The position numbers and the translations under genes are program-made. Source: Mycolicibacter sp. MU0083 (GTDB taxonomy: Bacteria > Actinomycetota > Actinomycetes > Mycobacteriales > Mycobacteriaceae). Taken from it: 64,000 nt of DNA. Below, piece after piece: positions 45,951 through 53,800 of this stretch; position 1 is the first letter of the stretch, and every line of letters starts with the position of its first letter. The stretch covers positions 372,001-436,000 of the forward strand of contig NZ_OY726394.1 in the NCBI RefSeq assembly GCF_963378075.1, in the 5' to 3' direction. A model generated the notes under the pieces. It was not told the origin of the DNA, made no database searches, and saw only the letters and a program-made list of their open reading frames with translations.

Positions 45951-47390
45951 GAACAGGGCTGCCCCGACGAGCATCCCGGTGACGTTGGCGCAGGCGTTGA
46001 CCACGTCGTTGCCCACCCATCGCCAACCGTGCGACGGCCGGGTCGGCAAGCCGCAGTGCATCGCGTCCTCGACCGTCGCCCCGCAGGATCCGCAGTCGAA
46101 CCGGGCCTGCACGGTCGCCCCGATCACGGTGTCGACCAGGGATCCGGCGACACCGGCGGCCAGGCCCACCGGCAGCATCGCCCACCCGCCGAACAGGGTG
46201 CCGAACGCACCGACCGAGGCCGCCCCCAACACCGTCGCACCGGTGCCGAGCGGGGAGACCGCGCCCGAGGTGCCCTTGGGGACGCGGCCCCGGGTGCGCA
46301 GTGACAGCGGCTCGCGGGCGGAGAAGCGGCCGATCTCCGAGGCCCAGGAGTCGGCGATTCCTGCGGCGATCCCACCGATCGACACCGCGTACCACAGCGG
46401 GTCGCGGGTCACCGCGTAGCCGATAACCGGGATCAGCACCGGCAGGCCGGCGTTCACCGCGACCTGGCTCATGGTGCGCATCCCGGCGGTCCGGCCGGGC
46501 CGCCGGTAGGCGGTCAGCAGGCTGGTCAACGAGAAGAACACCGCGGCCGGGATGATCCACCCCCAGCCGCCCAGGCCGACGGCCACTCCGGCGATCAGCC
46601 CGCCGGATAGGGCGCCCGGCAGGTCCAGCCAGCGCATCCGCAGCATGAACGGCACGATGGCGCAACCGAATACGGCCGCGGCCAGCCAGCGCATGGCGTC
46701 GTCGGTGGACAACTCCCGGGCGGTGTGCAACAGCAGCGCCACCCACGGCGTGATCAGTAGATTGTCGGCCGCGGGCAGTACCAGTAGTTCCAGACAGGCC
46801 GTGGTCAGGGCGACGAACAGCGACACCGCCAACGCCATGAACGACGTCAACTCCAGGCCCAGCCGGCAGAACGCCCAGGACACGGCGAAGGCGATGACCA
46901 CGAACGCCACCGACCCCTCCAGGGAACGCACCCCGCCGCCGGCGGTCACCCGGTGTCGGCCGTAGCGGTCCCCGACCAGTGCCGCACCGGCGTCGGCCAG
47001 GCCCAGCACCACCACACCCGCGGCGATCGCGACCCGGTCCGGCCAGAACGCCAGCACCGCCAGCAGTGCGCCGGCGGCGAACCCCACCAGCCCGTAGTCG
47101 CGGGAGCGGGTGCCGTCGAAGACGCCGGGTACCGGCACCAGGCCGCGTTCCACGATGAACGCCAACGCCAGCGTCGCGGCGGCCAGCACCCCGGCCACCA
47201 CCACCCCGTTGGAGAGCTGGAACGCGGCCAGGGCGGCGAACAGACCGCAGAGGGCGTGCGGGATCTTGCGGGTGACCAGCGGCCCGGCGCCGCGGCGCGC
47301 CAGGGCCCGCCCGACGACGATCAGCACGGCGGCGATCAGCAGGACCCCGCCGCCGGCGACAGCCAGGTCATGGACGATGGTGTCGGTCAC
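45933..47390 (-). CDS. Fused phytol-kinase-like (VTE5) and DUF92 (VTE6-like) membrane protein
   Basis: A 485-residue polytopic membrane protein read from GTG. The N-terminal half (about 1-225) resembles the CTP-dependent polyprenol/phytol kinase family: RKIPHALCGL, then LGLADAGAALVGDRYGRHRV and RSLEGSVAF. The C-terminal half (about 245-485) is DUF92: ALSGGLIAGVAVGLGGWGW, DSWASEIGRFS and VPKGTSGAVSPLGT. In plants and cyanobacteria the separate proteins VTE5 and VTE6 phosphorylate phytol twice to phytyl diphosphate. A fusion suggests prenol salvage to a diphosphate in one polypeptide; this is inference. It is not at this place in H37Rv. Confidence 0.8.
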   Translation of the reverse strand: MTDTIVHDLAVAGGGVLLIAAVLIVVGRALARRGAGPLVTRKIPHALCGLFAALAAFQLSNGVVVAGVLAAATLALAFIVERGLVPVPGVFDGTRSRDYGLVGFAAGALLAVLAFWPDRVAIAAGVVVLGLADAGAALVGDRYGRHRVTAGGGVRSLEGSVAFVVIAFAVSWAFCRLGLELTSFMALAVSLFVALTTACLELLVLPAADNLLITPWVALLLHTARELSTDDAMRWLAAAVFGCAIVPFMLRMRWLDLPGALSGGLIAGVAVGLGGWGWIIPAAVFFSLTSLLTAYRRPGRTAGMRTMSQVAVNAGLPVLIPVIGYAVTRDPLWYAVSIGGIAAGIADSWASEIGRFSAREPLSLRTRGRVPKGTSGAVSPLGTGATVLGAASVGAFGTLFGGWAMLPVGLAAGVAGSLVDTVIGATVQARFDCGSCGATVEDAMHCGLPTRPSHGWRWVGNDVVNACANVTGMLVGAALFAISAR

Positions 47391-47396
47391 GCCGCG

Positions 47397-47936
47397 CTAC
47401 TCATCGAAGTCCAGCGGCACGCGCAGTGCACTCAAGGTGGCGGCCAGGGCGTCGTATTGGCTTGTCAGCATGACGAATTCGATCAACCGGGGCCGATCCA
47501 GGTGCTCGGCCAACCGGACCCAGGTCTCGTCGGACAGGGTCCGGGTTTCCACCAGCTCGTCGACCGCGGTCAGCAGCACCCGCTGCCGGTCGGTGAGCCC
47601 GGAGGCGCCGGGTCCCTCGAAGATACGGGCCTGGGTCGCGTCGTCGAGGCCGACGGCCCGCGCCATCCGGGTGTGGTGCTGCAGTTCGTATCGACTGTTG
47701 CGCAGGTGCCCGACGCGCAGGATCACCAGTTCGGTGTCGCGGGTGGGGAATTTGCCGCCGCGCATCAGCACCCCGCCGAACGGCAGCCAGGCCCACATCA
47801 GCCGCTTGTGCTGGCCCAAGGTGGTGAACAGGTGTGCCCGGGGCACGTGCTGGCGGCGTGCGGCGATCTTGCAGAACAACCAGTTGGCGACGCCGAGGTC
47901 GCGCAGGCCGGGGGAGGCGGGGATGCGAGCGGTCAC
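47397..47936 (-). CDS. Carboxymuconolactone-decarboxylase-family protein (Rv0464c-like)
   Basis: A 179-residue CMD/AhpD-fold protein. The core ELVILRVGHLRNSRYELQHH has the usual Glu and His positions, but the CxxC redox pair of AhpD is missing. The start GTG overlaps the ramB stop (GTGA), so it is translationally coupled to RamB. Position matches Rv0464c. Enzymatic activity is unknown. Confidence 0.83.
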   Translation of the reverse strand: MTARIPASPGLRDLGVANWLFCKIAARRQHVPRAHLFTTLGQHKRLMWAWLPFGGVLMRGGKFPTRDTELVILRVGHLRNSRYELQHHTRMARAVGLDDATQARIFEGPGASGLTDRQRVLLTAVDELVETRTLSDETWVRLAEHLDRPRLIEFVMLTSQYDALAATLSALRVPLDFDE

Positions 47937-49360
47937 CGCTGTTGCTTTACCAGATATGGCGAAACCGTGCTGCGGTGTTCGTTGAGATCGAGGTCGCGAC
48001 CGAGCGCGGGGAACGCCCGTTGCGGACAGTTGTCGTGGTCGCAGACCCGGCAGCCCACCCCGATCGGGGTCGCCGGGACGTCGTGACCGGCGGCCAGGTC
48101 CAGTCCCTCGGAGTAGACCAGCCGGTGGGCGTGGCGCAGTTCGCAGCCCAGCCCGATCGCGAACGTCTTGTCCGGTTGGCCCCAGCGCGCCGCCCGGCGC
48201 TCCACGGTGCGCGCCACCCACAGGTATTTGCGGCCGTCGGGCATCTCGGCGATCTGCACCAGGATCTTCCCGGGATTGCCGAACGTCTCGTAGACGTTCC
48301 ACAGCGGGCAGGTTCCCCCGCTGGATGAGAAGTGAAAACCGGTGGCCGACTGCCGTTTCGACATGTTTCCGGCCCGGTCGACGCGGACGAACGAGAACGG
48401 CACACCCCGCATCGACGGCCGCTGCAGGGTGGACAGCCGGTGTGCGATGGTCTCGTAGCTGACCCGGTAGAACGCCGAGAGCCGTTCGATGTCGTAGCGG
48501 AAGTTCTCGGCGCTGTCGTGGAACTGCCCGTAGGGCAACACGATCGCCGCGGCGAAGTAGTTGGCCAGCCCGAGCCGGGCCAGGGTGCGGGAGTCCTTGG
48601 AGGTGAACTTGCCCTCGTCGACCATCGCCGCGATCTGGTCGTCGTACTCCAGATAGGCCAGCTCGGCGGCCATCTTGAACACCCGTTGGCCCCACGACAG
48701 GTGGTTGGAGATGTCGAGTGTCTTGGTCGCCGCGTCGTAGCGGTGCAGCACCGTCTCGCCCAGGTCGATCCGGCGGTTGATGTGTACGCCGTGCACCTCG
48801 GTCAGCCGGTTGGCCAGTTCGACGGCCAGTTCACCCTGGTGCCGACGCATCCGGGTGGCGAGTTCCTCGGCGGCGGTGTCGAGTTCGTGCAGATAGTTCT
48901 GCCGCTCGTAGAAGTAGTCGCGGACCTCTTCGTGCGGCATGGTGATGGCGCCGGTGCCGCTGCCGTCGGAGAACCGCTCCTCGGTGGCCGCGGCCAGTTG
49001 CGCCGCCGTGTTGCGGTAGCGGCGGTGCAGGTTGACCATCGCGCGGGCCAGTTTCGGGTGGGTGCTGACCAGTTCGGCGACCTCGGACAGATCGACGTCC
49101 ATGTCGATGTCGCGGTCCATGGCGACCTCGCGCAGTTCGGCGACCAACCGGGTGTCGTCCTGGGAGGCGAAGAAACTGGCGTCCACGCCGAACACCTCGG
49201 CGATCCGCAGCAGTACCGCCACGGTCAAGGGCCGGACGTCGTGCTCGATCTGATTGAGGTAGCTCGGGGAGATCTCCAACATCTGGGCCAGTGCGGCCTG
49301 GCTGAACCCGCGCTCGCTGCGCAGTTGGCGCACTCGGGAGCCGACGTAGGTCTTGGCCAC
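47933..49360 (-). CDS. ramB: RamB transcriptional regulator of acetate metabolism
   Basis: A 475-residue regulator starting GTG-AKTYVGSRVRQLRSERGF, nearly the same as M. tuberculosis RamB, which decides the start. Residues ~8-60 are an XRE helix-turn-helix (FSQAALAQMLEISPSYLNQI); the middle is an IrrE/ImmA-like region (VFKMAAELAYLEYDDQI); the C-terminal part has a cysteine cluster (GTCPLWN, GCRVCDHDNCPQ). RamB is known to control icl and its own gene. Here it sits 1.2 kb from icl, whose promoter has RamB-like boxes. The cysteines may bind metal or sense redox state. Confidence 0.96.
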   Translation of the reverse strand: MAKTYVGSRVRQLRSERGFSQAALAQMLEISPSYLNQIEHDVRPLTVAVLLRIAEVFGVDASFFASQDDTRLVAELREVAMDRDIDMDVDLSEVAELVSTHPKLARAMVNLHRRYRNTAAQLAAATEERFSDGSGTGAITMPHEEVRDYFYERQNYLHELDTAAEELATRMRRHQGELAVELANRLTEVHGVHINRRIDLGETVLHRYDAATKTLDISNHLSWGQRVFKMAAELAYLEYDDQIAAMVDEGKFTSKDSRTLARLGLANYFAAAIVLPYGQFHDSAENFRYDIERLSAFYRVSYETIAHRLSTLQRPSMRGVPFSFVRVDRAGNMSKRQSATGFHFSSSGGTCPLWNVYETFGNPGKILVQIAEMPDGRKYLWVARTVERRAARWGQPDKTFAIGLGCELRHAHRLVYSEGLDLAAGHDVPATPIGVGCRVCDHDNCPQRAFPALGRDLDLNEHRSTVSPYLVKQQR

Positions 49361-49445
49361 CCACCCGACCCTACCTGCTGCGAAGGCGGCATTCGCATTG
49401 TTGGCATGGCATGATCCGCTCAGGCAAGAACGACGGGGAGCGGCG

Positions 49446-50264
49446 ATGCAGCAGATACCGGAGCGGACCGGCTTGGCCAAGGTGATGATGCCGGTGCCGG
49501 ATCCCCATCCGGACGTGTTCGAGCGCCAATGGCCGCTGCGGGTCGCCGACATCGACCGCACCGGCCGGCTCCGGATGGACGCCGCCGCCCGGCACATCCA
49601 GGACGTCGGCCAGGACCAGTTGCGCGAGATGGGATACGAGGCGACCCATCCGCTGTGGGTCGTCCGGCGCACGATGATGGACCTGCTCGCACCGATCGAG
49701 TTTCAGGACATGCTGCGGGTGCGCCGCTGGTGTTCGGGCACCTCCAACCGCTGGTGCGAGATGCGGGTGCGCGTGGACGGGAAGCGCGGCGGCGGCCTGA
49801 TCGAGTCCGAGGCGTTCTGGATCAACATCAACCGGGAGACCCAGGGGCCGGCGCGCATCTCCGAGGACTTCCTGGCCGGGTTGAAGCGCACCACCACCGT
49901 CGACCGGCTGCGGTGGAAGGCCTACCTGAAGGCGGGCGGCCGCGCCGACGCCGACGAGATCCACGAGTTCCCGGTCCGGTTCACCGACATCGACCTGTTC
50001 GACCACATGAACAACTCGGTGTACTGGAGCGTGGTGGAGGACTACCTGTCGAGCTATCCGGAGCTGCTGACCGCGCCGTTGCGGGTCACCCTGGAGCACG
50101 ACGCCCCGGTGGCGCTGGGCGACAAACTAGAGATCGTCTCGCATGTGCACCCCGCCGGGTCGACCGAGATGTTCGGGCCCGAGCTGGCCGATCGCACTGT
50201 TAGAACGCTCACATACCTGGTGGGCGAAGAGGTCAAAGCGCTCGCCGCGATCTTCCCGCTGTAA
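49446..50264 (+). CDS. Acyl-ACP thioesterase-like hot-dog protein (Rv0466-like)
   Basis: A 272-residue protein with two hot-dog folds of the FatA/FatB thioesterase type. Repeat 1 includes DIDRTGRLRMDAAARHIQDV and repeat 2 the typical FTDIDLFDHMNNSVYWSVVE, whose Asp-His-Asn residues line the active site in the plant enzymes. It probably releases fatty acids from acyl carriers. The ATG follows a GGGGAG ribosome site. It is divergent from ramB with an 85-bp gap, which contains GCGAA-n7-TTCGC (49380-49396), a possible RamB self-control site. Confidence 0.83.
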   Translation: MQQIPERTGLAKVMMPVPDPHPDVFERQWPLRVADIDRTGRLRMDAAARHIQDVGQDQLREMGYEATHPLWVVRRTMMDLLAPIEFQDMLRVRRWCSGTSNRWCEMRVRVDGKRGGGLIESEAFWININRETQGPARISEDFLAGLKRTTTVDRLRWKAYLKAGGRADADEIHEFPVRFTDIDLFDHMNNSVYWSVVEDYLSSYPELLTAPLRVTLEHDAPVALGDKLEIVSHVHPAGSTEMFGPELADRTVRTLTYLVGEEVKALAAIFPL

Positions 50265-50568
50265 CACGTTCTCGTCAGTACGCGCGTACTGCTGAAACAG
50301 GCGCTGACCTGTGCGGATATGTTACCGATCGGTAGCTTTTCCGGCCTCGGACGCGACGGCGCGTTCACCGGATTCTTCGCAAACTTCGCATAACGCACGT
50401 ACTGTTTTGCCAAACTTGGCAATAGAAACGGCTGGACCAGGGCATATCGCCTGTGCCAAGGTCGCTTTAACACACCAGTGAATCGATCGGGGTGTTAGCA
50501 AAGCCGGGAAGCTGGACCGCCGGCTTCGAGGGGCCTCGACGATCGAAAAACGCAAAGGAGCGGATCCT
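50265..50568 (+). promoter_or_regulatory. icl promoter region with palindromes and RamB-like boxes
   Basis: No gene is present. It holds CAGTACGCGCGTACTG (50276-50291, perfect 16-bp palindrome), TACCGATCGGTA (50323-50334, perfect 12-bp palindrome), and two boxes close to the RamB consensus AAACTTTGCAAA: AAACTTCGCATA (50381-50392) and AAACTTGGCAAT (50412-50423). The second lies in the inverted repeat TTGCCAAACTTGGCAA (50407-50422). A possible leader hairpin pairs around 50464-50476 and 50490-50504. The layout suggests several regulators converge on icl. Confidence 0.72.
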
Positions 50569-51855
50569 ATGTCGACTGTCGGCACTCCGAAGAGCCCCGA
50601 GCAGATTCAGCACGACTGGGACCACAACCCCCGGTGGAAGGGCGTCAAGCGCACCTACACCGCCGAGGACGTCGTCGCGCTGCAGGGTCACGTCGTCGAG
50701 GAGCACACCCTGGCCCGCCGCGGCGCCGAGGTGCTGTGGGAGCAGCTGCACAGCCTGGACTACATCAACGCCCTGGGTGCGCTGACCGGCAACATGGCCG
50801 TCCAGCAGGTCCGGGCCGGCCTGAAGGCCATCTACCTGTCCGGGTGGCAGGTCGCCGGTGACGCCAACCTGAGCGGCCACACCTACCCCGACCAGAGCCT
50901 GTACCCGGCCAACTCGGTCCCGCAGGTGGTGCGCCGGATCAACAACGCACTGCTGCGTGCCGACGAGATCGCCAAGGTCGAGGGTGACACCTCGGTGGAC
51001 AACTGGCTGGCCCCGATCGTGGCCGACGGTGAGGCCGGCTTCGGTGGCGCCCTCAACGTCTACGAGCTGCAGAAGGCGATGATCGCCGCCGGTGTCGCCG
51101 GTTCGCACTGGGAGGACCAGCTGGCCTCGGAGAAGAAGTGTGGCCACCTGGGCGGCAAGGTGCTGATCCCCACCCAGCAGCACATCCGCACGCTGACCTC
51201 GGCCCGGCTGGCCGCCGACGTGGCCGGTGTGCCGACCGTGGTGATCGCCCGCACCGACGCCGAGGCCGCCACCCTGATCACCTCCGACGTCGACGAGCGC
51301 GACCAGCCGTTCATCACCGGTGACCGGACCGCCGAGGGCTTCTACCGGGTCCGCAACGGCGTGGAGCCGTGCATCGCCCGGGCCAAGGCCTACGCGCCCT
51401 ACGCCGACCTGATCTGGATGGAGACCGGCAAGCCGGACCTGGAGCTCGCGAAGAAGTTCGCCGAGGGCGTCAAGGCCGAGTTCCCCGACCAGATGCTGGC
51501 CTACAACTGCTCGCCGTCGTTCAACTGGAAGCAGCACCTCGACGACGCCACCATCGCCAAGTTCCAGAACGAGCTGGGTGCGATGGGCTTCAAGTTCCAG
51601 TTCATCACGCTGGCCGGCTTCCACGCGCTGAACTACTCGATGTTCGATCTGGCCCACGGCTACGCCCGCAACCAGATGAGCGCCTACGTCGAGCTGCAGG
51701 AGCGCGAGTTCGCCGCCGAGTCGCGTGGCTACACCGCCACCAAGCACCAGCGCGAGGTGGGTGCGGGTTACTTCGACCGGATCGCCACCACCGTCGACCC
51801 GGCGTCGTCGACCACCGCGCTGGCCGGCTCCACCGAAGAGGGCCAGTTCCACTGA
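50569..51855 (+). CDS. icl: Isocitrate lyase
   Basis: A 428-residue isocitrate lyase of the short prokaryotic type. The catalytic loop KKCGH (in [12 protein letters not shown]) is intact; [29 protein letters not shown] and YNCSPSFNW are other family blocks. It splits isocitrate into succinate and glyoxylate in the glyoxylate shunt and in mycobacteria also serves as methylisocitrate lyase for propionyl-CoA. AAAGGAG ribosome site. Control by the nearby RamB is expected from the boxes in the promoter. It ends in two hairpin structures before fadB2. Confidence 0.97.
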   Translation: MSTVGTPKSPEQIQHDWDHNPRWKGVKRTYTAEDVVALQGHVVEEHTLARRGAEVLWEQLHSLDYINALGALTGNMAVQQVRAGLKAIYLSGWQVAGDANLSGHTYPDQSLYPANSVPQVVRRINNALLRADEIAKVEGDTSVDNWLAPIVADGEAGFGGALNVYELQKAMIAAGVAGSHWEDQLASEKKCGHLGGKVLIPTQQHIRTLTSARLAADVAGVPTVVIARTDAEAATLITSDVDERDQPFITGDRTAEGFYRVRNGVEPCIARAKAYAPYADLIWMETGKPDLELAKKFAEGVKAEFPDQMLAYNCSPSFNWKQHLDDATIAKFQNELGAMGFKFQFITLAGFHALNYSMFDLAHGYARNQMSAYVELQEREFAAESRGYTATKHQREVGAGYFDRIATTVDPASSTTALAGSTEEGQFH

Positions 51856-51922
51856 GCTTCAGTGGCGCCATCCACGAGGCGAAGTGGAACCGAAAGTGTG
51901 AGCCACTGAGCCGTTAACCCGC

Positions 51923-51984
51923 CGCGAGCGTGCGTAGTTGTACGCCTGGCACGGCGTGTCGACGTACAGACACGCACGCTCGCG
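51923..51984. repeat. Nested intergenic palindrome 3 (after icl)
   Basis: CGCGAGCGTGCGT (51923-51935) and ACGCACGCTCGCG (51972-51984) form a perfect 13-bp stem around 36 bases. Within it TGTACG/CGTACA (51940-51945 region and 51962-51968 region) and ACGCC/GGCGT offer alternative inner stems. An 8-bp inverted repeat, TCAGTGGC/GCCACTGA (51859-51866, 51902-51909), lies just before. Possible roles are a terminator, mRNA stabiliser or a dispersed palindromic repeat. Confidence 0.7.
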
Positions 51985-52042
51985 CAAAAGGGGGGAGTTT
52001 CCTGCGGTGGAAGTCGGATTGCGCCGCAGGGGAGTTGACAGC

Positions 52043-52077
52043 ACAGGCCCCGCCCGGCCAGCCTGGGCGGGGCCTGT
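52043..52077 (+). terminator. Terminator between icl and fadB2
   Basis: ACAGGCCCCGCCC (52043-52055) pairs perfectly with GGGCGGGGCCTGT (52065-52077) around a 9-base loop. No long T run follows, as is common in mycobacteria. It would separate the icl transcript from fadB2, which must then have a promoter in the 36 bp that remain or be read through. Confidence 0.82.
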
Positions 52078-52113
52078 TGCTGCCGTGAGCCGTGAATCGA
52101 AAGGGAACACACA

Positions 52114-52968
52114 GTGTCGATCCAACGAGTAGGTGTCATCGGAGCCGGCCAGATGGGCGCCGGCATCGCCGAGGTGTCGGCGCGGGCCGGCGTCGAGGTC
52201 AAGGTCTTCGAGACCACCGACGCACTGGTCACCGCCGGCCGCAACCGGATCGTCAAATCGCTGGATCGCGGTGTGAGCGCGGGCAAGATCACCGAACGCG
52301 AGCGCGACGACGCCGTCGGCAACCTGACCTTCACCACCGACCTGGGTGAGCTGGCCGATCGGCAGCTGGTGATCGAGGCCGTCATCGAGGACGACGCCGT
52401 GAAGTCGAAGATCTTCGCCGAACTAGACCGGGTCATCACCGACCCCGACGCGGTGCTCGCATCGAACACCTCCTCCATCCCGATCATGAAGATCGCCGCC
52501 GCCACCGCCAACCCGCAGCGGGTGCTGGGTCTGCACTTCTTCAACCCCGTTCCGGTGCTGCCGCTGGTCGAGCTGGTCAGCACGCTGGTCACCGACGCCG
52601 GCGCCGTCGACCGAACCGAGCAGTTCGCCAGCGCGGTGCTGGGCAAGCAGGTGGTGCGCTGCAACGACCGGTCCGGCTTCGTGGTCAACGCCCTGCTGGT
52701 GCCCTACCTGCTCTCGGCGGTGCGGATGCTGGAGTCCGGATTCGCCACCGCCGAGGACATCGACAAGGCCATCGTGGCCGGGCTGTCGCACCCGATGGGC
52801 CCGCTGCGGCTGTCCGACCTGGTCGGCCTGGACACGCTGAAGCTGATCGCCGACAAGATGTACGAGGAGTTCAAGGAGCCGCTCTACGCCGCGCCGCCAC
52901 TGCTGCTGCGCATGGTCGAGGCCGGCCAGCTCGGCAAGAAGTCCGGCCGGGGTTTCTACACCTACTGA
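52114..52968 (+). CDS. fadB2: 3-hydroxybutyryl-CoA dehydrogenase
   Basis: A 284-residue NAD-dependent dehydrogenase read from GTG. Rossmann motif GVIGAGQMGAGIAEVSARAG near the start; catalytic His in GLHFFNPVPVLPLVE with a conserved Glu and Asn; the C-terminal dimer domain has KKSGRGFYTY at the end. It oxidises (or in reverse forms) 3-hydroxybutyryl-CoA in short-chain fatty-acid metabolism. In H37Rv it is followed by the mycolate methyltransferases umaA and pcaA; here the next gene is directly the TetR regulator, with 7 bp of convergent overlap. Confidence 0.93.
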   Translation: MSIQRVGVIGAGQMGAGIAEVSARAGVEVKVFETTDALVTAGRNRIVKSLDRGVSAGKITERERDDAVGNLTFTTDLGELADRQLVIEAVIEDDAVKSKIFAELDRVITDPDAVLASNTSSIPIMKIAAATANPQRVLGLHFFNPVPVLPLVELVSTLVTDAGAVDRTEQFASAVLGKQVVRCNDRSGFVVNALLVPYLLSAVRMLESGFATAEDIDKAIVAGLSHPMGPLRLSDLVGLDTLKLIADKMYEEFKEPLYAAPPLLLRMVEAGQLGKKSGRGFYTY

Positions 52969-53690
52969 GTATCGGGCTGCGGAGCGTCGTCCCCCCGTCG
53001 CCACGGCAGCGTCGGCGACGGGTGGGATCCCGCGTTGAAGCCCTTCAGCGAGCCGCCCGCCTCGACGATCCCGTACAGGGCGCTCCAAGCGAACATGGTC
53101 AGGTAGTCGATCAGCTCGTCGGCACTCATCCGCGGGTTCAGCAACCACGAGTGCGTGGCCAGTTGCACCGCGCCGACGATCATGTACGACCACGGTTCGA
53201 CACCGCCGGTGTCCATCCCGACGGCGTTCATCCGCAACCGCAGCATCACCGCGAGCATCCGGGCGATGATCCGTTCGGAGTCGGCGATCACCTTGCTCTT
53301 GGCCGCCGAACTGTTGGCCATCACGAACCGGTACGGCTCGGGCTCCGATGCCACGGTGTCGACGTAGACCCGGATGATCTCGCGGGTCAGGTCGAAGCCG
53401 TCCATGTTCGACGACAGCGCCTTGGCCATGTTGGGGATCAGGGTGGCCTGGGTGAACCGCATCATCACCGCGGTGGTCAGGTCGTTCTTGTCGACGAAAT
53501 ACCGGTAGAGGACGGTTTTGGACACGCCGATCTCGGCGGCGATCTCGTCCATGCTCACGTACTGGCCACGACGCCGGATGGCCTCGATCGTGCCGTCGAT
53601 GAGGTCGTTTCGACGGTCGACCTTGTGCTGGTGCCAGCGCCGCTTCCGACCGTCGGTCTTGGCGGTGCCGACCTGGCGCTGTTCTGCCAC
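52962..53690 (-). CDS. TetR-family regulator (Rv0472c-like)
   Basis: A 242-residue TetR protein starting at GTG (VAEQRQVGTAKTDGRKRRWH), chosen because this is where similarity to Rv0472c begins; longer in-frame extensions are not credible. Helix-turn-helix: RNDLIDGTIEAIRRRGQYVS, then IAAEIGVSKTVLYRYFVDKN. The helical C-terminal domain has SSAAKSKVIADSERIIARML. Targets are unknown; candidates are itself and the divergent DUF445 gene, 110 bp away. Confidence 0.92.
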   Translation of the reverse strand: MAEQRQVGTAKTDGRKRRWHQHKVDRRNDLIDGTIEAIRRRGQYVSMDEIAAEIGVSKTVLYRYFVDKNDLTTAVMMRFTQATLIPNMAKALSSNMDGFDLTREIIRVYVDTVASEPEPYRFVMANSSAAKSKVIADSERIIARMLAVMLRLRMNAVGMDTGGVEPWSYMIVGAVQLATHSWLLNPRMSADELIDYLTMFAWSALYGIVEAGGSLKGFNAGSHPSPTLPWRRGDDAPQPDTQ

Positions 53691-53800
53691 GATCCCGGAT
53701 TCCCATTCCCTAGACCCCGTGAATAATACGGCCCGGTCCTGCAAGGTTCGTGGTGCGGTAACAGTTACCGCCGGTTCAGCGCATATACCCGCCCGCGCCG

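Noticed and set aside
47397..47936. AhpD alkylhydroperoxidase
   Set aside because: The CxxC pair needed for AhpD activity is absent, so only CMD-family membership is claimed.
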